Source: an uncultured Anaerolineaceae bacterium (GTDB taxonomy: Bacteria; Chloroflexota; Anaerolineae; Anaerolineales; Anaerolineaceae). Taken from it: a DNA stretch of 8,429 nucleotides. The stretch covers positions 1 to 8,429 of the forward strand of contig CALCQT010000274.1 in assembly GCA_937894825.1 (NCBI GenBank), read 5' to 3'. Position 1 is the stretch's first letter; every line of letters starts with the position of its first letter. The translations under genes and the position numbers were made by a program. Below, piece after piece: positions 1 through 5,857 of the stretch. The notes below the pieces were generated by a model that saw nothing but the letters and a program-made list of their open reading frames with translations, was not told the DNA's origin and did not search any database.

Positions 1-54
1 GGCTCTGACGCCCAATATCGATTCCGGCGTACATCGATATTGGGCGTCAGAGCC
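1..54. repeat. Perfect 22-bp inverted repeat with 10-base loop at the sequence start
   Basis: Bases 1-22 are the exact reverse complement of bases 33-54, separated by 10 bases. The right arm lies in the open reading frame of the membrane protein that follows and translates sensibly there (IDIGRQS). The left arm brings an in-frame stop at 6-8. A perfect hairpin that starts exactly at base 1 is typical of a fold-back or chimeric end of an assembled contig, so the left arm may not be genuine. A real terminator-like hairpin or recombination site cannot be excluded, but no T-run follows the second arm. Confidence 0.85.
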
Positions 55-83
55 TGTGGGGTGTAATTTTTCTGCTGCCGGAG

Positions 84-1502
84 GTGACGGTCGCAATGAT
101 GCGCTTCTGGAACGATTTTCTGTTCACGATTCCCTACGCGGTTCTGGGTTGGGTGCTGCTCTCCCGGGCGGACGCCGGCTCATCGGGCAGAGATGGGAAA
201 ATCCGCTTTGCCGCCGGATTGTGGGCGATGTTATTCCTGCTGCAGGGGCCGATCTATACGCCGTTGGTGCTGGCGGCGATTCTGGTGGCCTGCGGATGGA
301 AGCGTCCGCTGCCATGGGCGCTGGCGCTGACTTTTGCGGCGGGTTTCTATGCCGTGATGTCCCGCTCCACCTGGGTGGTTGCGCCGGCCGCTTTTGCCGT
401 GATGCTGGCCTTCGCACAAGCACAACCGGATCGAAGCCGCTGGATGCGTTCCATCCTGTTGGGCGCGGCCGGATTGTTGGGCGCGGTGGTCTACCTGAAA
501 CGGGAAACGTTCTCCGGTCTGCTGAACAAACTGGCCGCCTGGGGCGCAAGCGCGGCCGCGGCAGCGCAGGACACGATCGAGTCAGTGTCCAACGCGGACG
601 CGGCTATTGGCGGTCCCGTCATGTTCACGCCGGCGTGGTTCAGTTATTTTCTGACGCGCCAGCCGTTGATCTGGAGCCGGCTGTGGCCGAATGAGACTTT
701 CAAGCCGGGCATTGTTTTAGGGCTGCTGATCGCGATTCTTCCGTTGACACTCCTGTTGATTCTCTGGGCAGCCCGGAAAAAATGGAAATTGGACGGCTGG
801 CAGCGTGCGCTGTTGATTCTGGCGCAGACGGCTTTTCTTTCTGTCGGCGTCCTGATCTCCGTCAAAATTGGCGGTGGCTCCAATCTGCATAATCTGGATA
901 TCTTTTTGATCGGGCTGCTGTTGATCGGCGCGCTGGCCTGGGAAGCGGGCATGGGCGTTTGGCTGGCGGAAAAGCTGCGTTCCGGACATTGGGTCGGTGT
1001 CATTGTTCTGGCCGCGATTCTGCTGCCAGTCGCCAGGGAAGCATTTTCAATCGAGCCGAAAAAATATCCGCCGCTTGAGACCACGCGTGACGCGGTTGAG
1101 AAAATCCAACAGGCGGTCGACGCCAATCCTGACGGCGAAGTCCTGTTTCTGGATCAGCGGCAACTGCTGACCTTTGGGGTGGTCCCGAAAATCGAATTGA
1201 TCGCAGATTACGAGAAGAAATGGATGATGGACGAGGCCATGGCGGATAACGCGGCCTTTTTTGAGCCATACATCGCCGATTTGAAAGCGCATCGTTTTGA
1301 TGTCATTATCAGTGAACCGCTGTGGGTCAAATTCCAGGGCGAGGGGCTGGATTTCAGTGAGGAAAACGATCTTTTTGTGAAGTGGGTTTCGATCCCGACC
1401 CTGTGTTATTATGAACCGCAGGAAACATTTTTGGATCAGGGCGTGCAAATTTTGATCCCGCGCAGTGAGCCGCTGGCGGAGGAAGGTGTCATTTGTCCCT
1501 GA
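84..1502 (+). CDS. Polytopic membrane protein with soluble C-terminal domain, probably 5'-truncated (GT-C glycosyltransferase-like?)
   Basis: The protein from the first usual start (GTG at 84) has 472 residues. About ten hydrophobic segments are visible, roughly at residues 10-26, 41-54, 58-70, 78-93, 97-112, 122-137, 208-230, 241-262, 270-290 and 303-317. A soluble domain of about 155 residues follows and ends at the TGA at 1500-1502. This plan, and the GGGSNLHNLD stretch before a late membrane segment (about residues 263-272), resemble uncharacterised Chloroflexota proteins related to GT-C/family 39 glycosyltransferases, which act on lipid-linked sugars at the membrane. That is an inference: the catalytic acidic loop of GT-C enzymes lies near the N-terminus and is not present here. 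No Shine-Dalgarno sequence precedes the GTG, and the frame stays open back to base 9 with membrane-protein-like residues (LWGVIFLLPE), so the true start is probably upstream of the window. The gene being real is likely; its function is uncertain. Confidence 0.75.
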   Translation: MTVAMMRFWNDFLFTIPYAVLGWVLLSRADAGSSGRDGKIRFAAGLWAMLFLLQGPIYTPLVLAAILVACGWKRPLPWALALTFAAGFYAVMSRSTWVVAPAAFAVMLAFAQAQPDRSRWMRSILLGAAGLLGAVVYLKRETFSGLLNKLAAWGASAAAAAQDTIESVSNADAAIGGPVMFTPAWFSYFLTRQPLIWSRLWPNETFKPGIVLGLLIAILPLTLLLILWAARKKWKLDGWQRALLILAQTAFLSVGVLISVKIGGGSNLHNLDIFLIGLLLIGALAWEAGMGVWLAEKLRSGHWVGVIVLAAILLPVAREAFSIEPKKYPPLETTRDAVEKIQQAVDANPDGEVLFLDQRQLLTFGVVPKIELIADYEKKWMMDEAMADNAAFFEPYIADLKAHRFDVIISEPLWVKFQGEGLDFSEENDLFVKWVSIPTLCYYEPQETFLDQGVQILIPRSEPLAEEGVICP

Positions 1503-1514
1503 ATCAGACTTTCC

Positions 1515-1543
1515 TTGTTAACGTGTTTCAGCCTTAATAATAA
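1515..1543 (+). promoter_or_regulatory. Weak candidate promoter for the NBR1-Ig protein gene
   Basis: TTGTTA at 1515-1520 is followed after 17 bases by TAATAA at 1538-1543, in an AT-rich gap after the membrane protein gene. The -35 is a fair match to the sigma-70 consensus and the -10 a poor one. No terminator is visible between the two genes, so read-through is equally possible. Confidence 0.22.
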
Positions 1544-1603
1544 ATTTAGGTTATTTCCGGCACATCCTGGAACTTATCCGGCCGGATTTCGTTAATATGG
1601 AAA

Positions 1604-1608
1604 AGGAG
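1604..1608 (+). promoter_or_regulatory. Ribosome binding site that fixes the start of the NBR1-Ig gene at 1618
   Basis: AGGAG at 1604-1608 lies 9 bases before the ATG at 1618. It lies downstream of the earlier in-frame ATG at 1597, which has no such site before it. The later start also puts the positively charged residues (MGRKK) directly before the hydrophobic segment, as expected for a signal peptide or anchor. Confidence 0.7.
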
Positions 1609-1617
1609 AAAAAAACT

Positions 1618-2376
1618 ATGGGAAGAAAGAAAATCCTTTTCGGAATACTTTTTTTATTGGTGGTCTCGTTGATCCTGGCGTTTGCTCCGTTGGATCAGAT
1701 TCAAATCAATCCGGCCCAACCTTCGGACCGCAGCAAAGATCAGATCGTTTTGGCAAATCCCACCCAGGAGCCGCAAATTATCTATGTGGTCGTGACTGCC
1801 ACGCCCGGCGCTGAGAGCGTCGCGCCGGTACAGCAATCGCAGCCGGTGGATGCGGGGTCCGGTCAATGTCTGGTCCAGTTGGATAACGGCTCCACCTGTA
1901 CGATGGGGTTGGAAGTGGTCTCGGAACCCGCCTATGCCAGCGGCGTGAAGGTTGCCGAGGGAGAAGTCTTTTATAAAGAGTGGCTGGTTCGTAACACCGG
2001 AACCTGCACCTGGACGAAGGATTACCAGTTTGAGTTCAAGAAGGGTTGGCAGATTGGCAGCACCCGTTTTAATGTTCGCAAGGATACTGCCCCCGGCGAA
2101 ACGGTCAATGTTCAGTTGGGGATGACGGCGCTGCTGCCGCCCGGTGATCAATATTACAGTACCTATGTTCTGAAAAGTCCGTCCGGCGTAGCATGCGGTG
2201 AAATTACCTCAAAATATACCGTGGTCAGTTCATCCTATTATTATGCGCCGACGCCGCGTCCGGGCTGGTCAAGACCGGGGCGACCGGACAAGGATGATCC
2301 CTGGTATTGGTATTGGGACGACGACAATGACAATGACAACTGGCGTTGGCCCTGGAATCCGTGGCCGCGGCGCTGA
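1618..2376 (+). CDS. Exported or membrane-anchored protein with NBR1-type Ig-like domain
   Basis: The protein has 252 residues from the ATG at 1618. Residues 1-5 are basic (MGRKK) and residues 6-24 are hydrophobic, giving a signal peptide or N-terminal anchor; no lipobox cysteine is present. A polar, Pro/Gln-rich linker spans about 25-83. Residues about 105-203 match the Ig-like domain from next-to-BRCA1 (N_BRCA1_IG): the segment EWLVRNTGTCTW (121-132), then APGETVNVQLGMTAL and the closing strand with SPSG. Four cysteines (84, 94, 130, 193) could form disulfides outside the membrane. The C-terminus (about 207-252) is very rich in Trp, Tyr, Asp, Pro and Arg. In bacteria the domain is found mainly in exported proteins, often of Chloroflexota, where it is thought to mediate surface or carbohydrate contacts; its exact role is not known. 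An alternative start is ATG 1597. Confidence 0.85.
   Translation: MGRKKILFGILFLLVVSLILAFAPLDQIQINPAQPSDRSKDQIVLANPTQEPQIIYVVVTATPGAESVAPVQQSQPVDAGSGQCLVQLDNGSTCTMGLEVVSEPAYASGVKVAEGEVFYKEWLVRNTGTCTWTKDYQFEFKKGWQIGSTRFNVRKDTAPGETVNVQLGMTALLPPGDQYYSTYVLKSPSGVACGEITSKYTVVSSSYYYAPTPRPGWSRPGRPDKDDPWYWYWDDDNDNDNWRWPWNPWPRR
2302..2340 (+). repeat. Short in-frame tandem repeats encoding a WYWYW-acidic tail
   Basis: Within the end of the NBR1-Ig gene, TGGTAT occurs twice in tandem and is followed by TGG (2302-2316). GAC occurs three times in a row (2317-2325), and GACAAT is repeated at 2323-2334 with a variant GACAAC at 2335-2340. Units of 3 and 6 bases keep the frame if copy number changes. The encoded residues alternate aromatic residues and then Asp/Asn. 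Confidence 0.7.
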
Positions 2377-2421
2377 TGAAGCGTAGCTGACGGTCTCGAA
2401 CGAAGTGAATGCAAAGCTCCG

Positions 2422-2456
2422 TCTCGAAAGGGGTGCCAAAGGCGCCCCTTTCGAGA
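2422..2456. terminator. Strong hairpin between convergent genes, possible bidirectional terminator
   Basis: Bases 2422-2433 pair perfectly with 2445-2456 (12 bp). The stem continues through a T-G wobble and GCC/GGC to a loop of AAA. It lies between the ends of the NBR1-Ig gene (stop 2376) and the rhodanese gene (stop 2521, minus strand), where a shared terminator would be expected. Neither side has a clear T-run, so a factor-independent terminator role is uncertain; it may instead belong to a dispersed hairpin repeat. Confidence 0.55.
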
Positions 2457-2461
2457 GTCGT

Positions 2462-2505
2462 CCCTGCAGTACCACAAGGGCATCTGCGAGCTGCAAGCGA
2501 AGATG
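2462..2505. repeat. Two further small hairpins next to the main hairpin
   Basis: CCCT at 2462-2465 can pair with AGGG at 2477-2480, and 2481-2488 pairs with 2498-2505 with one mismatch. Together with the hairpin at 2422-2456 they fill most of the 144-base gap with consecutive stem-loops. The gap encodes no credible protein. This arrangement resembles an intergenic palindromic repeat cluster, but a single copy cannot prove it. Confidence 0.35.
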
Positions 2506-2520
2506 ACAACAACTATGGTT

Positions 2521-2952
2521 TTACTTCACCGTATCGTACGGCCAGTCGATGATGCCGCCCAGATCATAGACGTTGGTGTATCCGGCATCCAACAGCGTCT
2601 GTGCCGCTTCCGCGCTGCGCCGTCCGGATCGGCAATAGAGCATGACGGGAGCGTCTTTCTCCAGTTCCAGGTTGTTCAATCCGTCGAGAACATTTCCCAA
2701 CGGCACATTGATCGAATCCGGAATATGACCGGAGGCAAATTCATCCGGTTCGCGCACATCGATCAGCAGCGGCGTTTTCTCTCCGTCAGCGGGCGCTTCC
2801 GCCAGCAGCGCTTTTGCGTCCTGCGCGCTGATGTTTCTTACAATCGCCGGTTGATCAGTTGCTTCCGACTCGGTTTTCGGTGTTTCTTTTGACTGGCACG
2901 CGCTGAAAGCGATCAGAATAACAGGTACAATTAACAAGGTAATTTTTTTCAT
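2521..2952 (-). CDS. Rhodanese-like domain lipoprotein
   Basis: The protein has 143 residues from the ATG at 2952-2950. A basic start (MKK) and hydrophobic core lead to a near-canonical lipobox, F-S-A-C with Cys19, so the mature protein is probably lipid-anchored on the outer face of the cytoplasmic membrane. After a polar linker (20-38), one rhodanese domain covers about 39-143. It contains LIDVREPDEF with Asp65, the GHIPDSINVP strand, and the active-site loop CRSGRR with Cys107 as catalytic cysteine. This loop is the intact six-residue type of sulfurtransferases such as PspE and GlpE, which carry a persulfide on the cysteine. The natural sulfur donor and acceptor cannot be read from sequence. 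Upstream frame extension to 3048 is rejected because AAAGGA lies 7 bases before the ATG at 2952 and a signal peptide begins there. It is divergent from the methyltransferase gene and monocistronic. Confidence 0.88.
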   Translation of the reverse strand: MKKITLLIVPVILIAFSACQSKETPKTESEATDQPAIVRNISAQDAKALLAEAPADGEKTPLLIDVREPDEFASGHIPDSINVPLGNVLDGLNNLELEKDAPVMLYCRSGRRSAEAAQTLLDAGYTNVYDLGGIIDWPYDTVK

Positions 2953-2994
2953 CCTCTTGTCCTTTATAAACACGGTAACGCTTTTATTTACGTC

Positions 2995-3003
2995 ATTATA
3001 GCA
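2995..3003 (-). promoter_or_regulatory. Extended -10 promoter of the rhodanese lipoprotein gene
   Basis: On the minus strand TGC at 3003-3001 directly precedes a perfect TATAAT at 3000-2995, forming an extended -10 element. No good -35 is seen, which extended -10 promoters tolerate. Transcription would start near 2988, giving a 5' leader of about 36 bases before the ATG at 2952. The element lies only about 25 bases from the divergent methyltransferase start, so the two promoters must be very close. Confidence 0.6.
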
Positions 3004-3025
3004 GAAAGAAACCAGCCATTTTTTT

Positions 3026-3808
3026 ATGATCACATCCGCCCAAAACACAAAAATTCAATGGGTTAAAAAATTGTCCGCGCAGAAGAAAGAACGGGATGCG
3101 TCCGGAAGTTATGTGATTGAAGGCGTTCGCTCGGTCGAAGAAGCGTTTGCCAGCGGAGCGGTCTGCCGCTTGTTTTTTTATACCGCGCCGCTGACGGAGC
3201 GCGTCCGGGTGCTGGTAAGTTATGCCGAGGAGCAGGGAATCCCGGCGGAAGAGATCACTGAATCGTTGATGAAATCGGTCTCCGATACGGCGACGCCGCA
3301 GGGCGCGCTGGCCGTGATGGAGAAAAGCCCGCTGCCGATCCCTGATATGGTTGATTTTATCCTGCTGCTGGATACGATCCGCAATCCCGGCAATCTGGGC
3401 ACCTTGTTTCGCACTGCTGCCGCGGCCGGCGTGGATCTTGTAATCCTCTCTCCCGGCTGTGCGGATCCGTACGCGCCGAAAGTGATCCGGTCCGCCATGG
3501 GCGGTCATTTCAAAGTCCCGTTTTGGGAGGCCGGTTGGGCTGAGATCGAGGCTGTCCTGGGGCGATTCCCGGGTCTGCAAGTGCTGGCTGCGGATATGGA
3601 CGGCGGGCGGTCCTGCTGGGATACGGACTTTTCACTGCCGACAGCGCTGGTGATCGGTTCTGAAGCCGATGGGATCAGTGCGGATGCGCTGGCCCTGACG
3701 ACCGGCAAGGTTTTTATCCCGATGCCCGGTAAAATTGAATCGCTGAACGCCGCCATGGCGGCCGGGATCCTGATTTTTGAGGTGGTCCGACAGCGGCAAG
3801 GTCATTGA
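3026..3808 (+). CDS. SpoU/TrmH-family RNA 2'-O-ribose methyltransferase
   Basis: The protein has 260 residues. The N-terminus (MITSAQNTKI, then the basic stretch about 14-23 and SYVIEGVRSVEEA) is the usual substrate-binding domain start of this family, supporting the ATG at 3026 despite no strong ribosome binding site. The C-terminal SPOUT catalytic domain shows all three family motifs. Motif 1 is LDTIRNPGNLGTLFRTAAAAG (about 115-135, with Asn120 and Arg129); motif 2 is LVIGSEADGIS (208-218, with Glu213); motif 3 is IPMPGKIESLNAAMAAGI (231-248, with Asn241). Such knotted enzymes use S-adenosylmethionine to methylate the 2'-OH of a ribose, most often in 23S rRNA or tRNA. The layout is closest to the RlmB/YsgA/TsnR-like group; the target nucleotide cannot be decided. 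The gene is followed after 17 bases by the ETF-alpha-like gene, so the two are probably cotranscribed. Confidence 0.93.
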   Translation: MITSAQNTKIQWVKKLSAQKKERDASGSYVIEGVRSVEEAFASGAVCRLFFYTAPLTERVRVLVSYAEEQGIPAEEITESLMKSVSDTATPQGALAVMEKSPLPIPDMVDFILLLDTIRNPGNLGTLFRTAAAAGVDLVILSPGCADPYAPKVIRSAMGGHFKVPFWEAGWAEIEAVLGRFPGLQVLAADMDGGRSCWDTDFSLPTALVIGSEADGISADALALTTGKVFIPMPGKIESLNAAMAAGILIFEVVRQRQGH

Positions 3809-3812
3809 ATGT

Positions 3813-3818
3813 AAGGGA
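3813..3818 (+). promoter_or_regulatory. Ribosome binding site fixing the ETF-alpha-like start at 3826
   Basis: AAGGGA at 3813-3818 is 7 bases before the ATG at 3826. The alternative TTG at 3805 would overlap the end of the methyltransferase gene and has no purine-rich site before it. Confidence 0.7.
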
Positions 3819-3825
3819 AAAAATA

Positions 3826-4440
3826 ATGCTGAATTCGAAAAATATCGCCTCGTCGGAAAATCAGCGGGGCAAACTGAGCAAAACGGATTATCTGGATATC
3901 GCCGTCTATGGGGATATAACGCCGGATGGCGGTCTGAGCCCGGATACGCAGACATTGCTTGCCAAAGCACAGGCACTGGCCGAGCATGTGAATGTCAAAG
4001 TCGCATTGGTACGCTGCGGCAATGGGATCACCCGGCTGTCCCGTGCACTCTTCCGTTTCGGTCCCGACCGGATTTTTGTTTATGACGCCCCTGTCTATCA
4101 GAATCTGACAGCGGAGGTGATGGAAGCGGTGTTTGCTCATTATTTTGAAAATTACAAACCGTCCGTGGTTTTGTTTCCGGACACCGCTGCCGGCAGCGCC
4201 GGATTTGAAGCCGCGCGACAGTGCACGGAAGGTCTTGGGGTGAAAACTCCGTCCGGCGTCAGCATTCGCTCCAACAAGGACCTGATTTTTGACACGCCCG
4301 GCTTTGAACGGATCAAGGAGATGCGTCCACAGCTGGTGCTGTTGACGGCTGAGAAGCGTGAGAATCTTGCTTTGCCGGGACAGGATGGAAACCGGGGCGG
4401 CGAGCTGATTTTGTGCGAGCTTCCTGAGGCGCTGCGGTAA
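3826..4440 (+). CDS. Stand-alone ETF-alpha N-terminal-domain protein (no FAD domain)
   Basis: The protein has 204 residues. After a polar N-terminal tail of about 20 residues, the sequence follows the alpha/beta fold of the N-terminal domain of electron-transfer flavoprotein alpha (EtfA/FixB). It has strand YLDIAVYGDI (22-31), LSPDTQTLLAKAQALAEHV helix (37-55), strand VKVALVRCG (57-65), DRIFVYDAPVYQ (81-92), helix 95-110, PSVVLFPDTAAGSAGFEAARQC (112-133), and a closing MRPQLVLLTAEKR (156-168), which resembles the region that leads into the FAD domain. Full EtfA proteins have about 310-330 residues. The C-terminal FAD-binding domain is absent, and the following AT-rich DNA shows no remnant of it. 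No EtfB partner is seen here. It therefore probably does not carry the usual ETF electron-transfer FAD; a regulatory, nucleotide-binding or partner-binding role is inference. It lies 17 bases behind the methyltransferase gene. Confidence 0.72.
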   Translation: MLNSKNIASSENQRGKLSKTDYLDIAVYGDITPDGGLSPDTQTLLAKAQALAEHVNVKVALVRCGNGITRLSRALFRFGPDRIFVYDAPVYQNLTAEVMEAVFAHYFENYKPSVVLFPDTAAGSAGFEAARQCTEGLGVKTPSGVSIRSNKDLIFDTPGFERIKEMRPQLVLLTAEKRENLALPGQDGNRGGELILCELPEALR

Positions 4441-4481
4441 AAAACTCTTTAATCTTTATATCTTCTTAATCTCAAAGTCCC

Positions 4482-4487
4482 TATAAT
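4482..4487 (+). promoter_or_regulatory. Candidate -10 box upstream of the importer operon
   Basis: A perfect TATAAT lies at 4482-4487 in an AT-rich gap. No convincing -35 is found at 16-18 bases spacing. If used, transcription would start near 4494 and run through the hairpin at 4501-4530 before the small ORF and the importer genes, making that hairpin part of a leader. Confidence 0.35.
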
Positions 4488-4500
4488 GAGTTAAATATTG

Positions 4501-4530
4501 AAAAACGCCGTTTCAAGGCGTCTTTTGTCT
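4501..4530 (+). terminator. Terminator-like hairpin with T-run
   Basis: ACGCC at 4505-4509 pairs with GGCGT at 4517-4521 around a 7-base loop. An A-run precedes it and CTTTTGTCTT follows. It fits a modest factor-independent terminator for the ETF-alpha-like gene, whose stop is 65 bases upstream. Because a TATAAT lies just before it, it could alternatively be a leader attenuator of the importer operon. Confidence 0.55.
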
Positions 4531-4560
4531 TAGGATCTTGCCTGATTGAGGAGGATATCT

Positions 4561-4737
4561 ATGATCTTGCAATGGATTTCAGAAAGCGGAGAATTTTTCT
4601 CTCCGGTTCAATGGTTTGTCTGTTGTCTGCCGAACAGAAACACGCTTGATTGGAACAAAAGAATGTTTCTGACTTTTTTGCGTCATGTTCTATGGCAGCG
4701 GAGGAGACGTTATGATCACGCTCAAGAATATTTATAA
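4561..4737 (+). CDS. Small ORF (58 aa) leading into the importer ATPase gene, unrecognised
   Basis: The ATG at 4561 is preceded by an ideal AGGAGG (4549-4554) with 6 bases spacing, so translation is likely. The predicted peptide starts MILQWISESGEFF and ends in an Arg-rich segment with four consecutive Arg (LWQRRRRYDH) and EYL. It has no signal peptide, clear membrane segment or known domain that I can recognise. The ORF overlaps the ATPase start (ATG 4712) by 26 bases in another frame. A translated leader that couples or tunes expression of the importer is a reasonable inference; a remnant of a broken gene, or chance, is also possible. Confidence 0.4.
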   Translation: MILQWISESGEFFSPVQWFVCCLPNRNTLDWNKRMFLTFLRHVLWQRRRRYDHAQEYL

Positions 4738-5857
4738 ATCTTACAAATCCAAACCGGTATTAACCGGGATTAATCTGCAAATAGAATCCGGTGAGTTTAT
4801 TGTTTTGATCGGCCCAAGCGGCTGTGGCAAGACGACACTGCTGAAAATGATCAACAAATTGGTTCCTGTCGATAAAGGCGACGTGATCATTGATGGCGTC
4901 CCGATAAAACAAATCGTTGACACAAAACTTCGCCGAAGTATGGGGTATGTCGTGCAGGAAGGCGGGCTGTTTCCGCACATGACCGTCGCGGAGAATATCG
5001 GTCAAATCCTGAAAATAACCGGAACGGAAAAGAAAGAACGGGAAGCGCGGGTGGATGAACTGCTGAACATGGTTGAACTTCCGCCGGAAAGTTACCGGGA
5101 TCTTTATCCTTCCCAGCTATCCGGTGGTCAACAGCAGCGTGTGGGCGTGGCACGGGCCTTTTCCGTCAATCCGGAGATCATTCTGATGGATGAGCCATTT
5201 TCCGCGCTTGATCCGGTTACTCGGTCCGAACTGCAGGATGAGATATTCCGCTTGCAGAAAAAATTCTCAAAAACGATCGTTTTTGTCACCCATGACATTG
5301 ATGAGGCCATCAAATTGGCCTCCCGGATCTGTATCATGCATGAGGGTCAGATTGTGCAATGCGATACGCCGGAGAATACGCTGAAGAACCCGGCCGATGA
5401 TTATGTGCGGCAATTCATCGGCAGAAATCGGCTGTGGGAGAATCCGGAGTTTATCAAGGCCCGCGATATCATGAAAACGAAACCGTTTTGTATCTCCCGC
5501 AACCGATCGCTGTTTCAGGCGGTCCAAATGATGAATCAAAATTCAGTTGACAGCCTGCTGGTGACTGAGCATGGAAAGTTGGAAGGAATTTTAAGGCTGA
5601 AAGATATCCGCAGGATTCCGGATTATAAAATTCCCCTGGCGAAATATATCTCGACGGATACGATTTCCGTTTATGAAGACACCGATTTGAAAAAAATTAT
5701 TAACCATCTTGATGACAATTTCTCGGGTATTATCCCGGTTGTTTCCCATGAAAACAAGCTGCTGGGGTACATCACCAAAAGCGGCTTGCTCGCGGCGCTC
5801 TCGAAGCAATATGAGCCGGATGAGCAGATAAGCTACGAAAGGAACGGGACACTGTGA
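4712..5857 (+). CDS. opuCA: Compatible-solute ABC importer, ATPase subunit with two CBS domains (OpuCA/ProV type)
   Basis: The protein has 381 residues, the usual size of OpuCA/OpuBA. It hydrolyses ATP to drive uptake of glycine betaine, choline or related osmoprotectants. The nucleotide-binding domain shows Walker A GPSGCGKT (34-41), the Q-loop glutamine 82, signature LSGGQ (136-140), Walker B IILMDEP (156-162), D-loop SALD (164-167) and switch His194. Two CBS domains follow, at about 252-302 and 310-367. In the related OpuA system the CBS pair senses ionic strength, and the same is inferred here. The ATG at 4712 is chosen because GGAGGAG ends 5 bases before it and the N-terminus MITLKNIYKSY is the normal one; the frame extends to ATG 4685 without support. 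Its TGA overlaps the GTG start of the permease gene, implying translational coupling. Confidence 0.93.
   Translation: MITLKNIYKSYKSKPVLTGINLQIESGEFIVLIGPSGCGKTTLLKMINKLVPVDKGDVIIDGVPIKQIVDTKLRRSMGYVVQEGGLFPHMTVAENIGQILKITGTEKKEREARVDELLNMVELPPESYRDLYPSQLSGGQQQRVGVARAFSVNPEIILMDEPFSALDPVTRSELQDEIFRLQKKFSKTIVFVTHDIDEAIKLASRICIMHEGQIVQCDTPENTLKNPADDYVRQFIGRNRLWENPEFIKARDIMKTKPFCISRNRSLFQAVQMMNQNSVDSLLVTEHGKLEGILRLKDIRRIPDYKIPLAKYISTDTISVYEDTDLKKIINHLDDNFSGIIPVVSHENKLLGYITKSGLLAALSKQYEPDEQISYERNGTL

Noticed and set aside
1..54. The palindrome as an attachment site, phage end or CRISPR-like unit
   Set aside because: There is only one copy, no integrase or repeat-spacer pattern is nearby, and the right arm is coding; a contig-end artefact explains it more simply.
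56..694. Long overlapping frame on the plus strand and several minus-strand frames inside the first membrane protein gene
   Set aside because: They encode Arg/Gly/Pro-rich sequences without domains and are shadows of the GC-rich real frame, which gives clean membrane segments and a soluble domain.
2503..2892. Plus-strand frame opposite the rhodanese gene
   Set aside because: The minus-strand frame has a signal peptide, ribosome binding site, promoter and intact rhodanese motifs; the plus-strand product has no recognisable feature.
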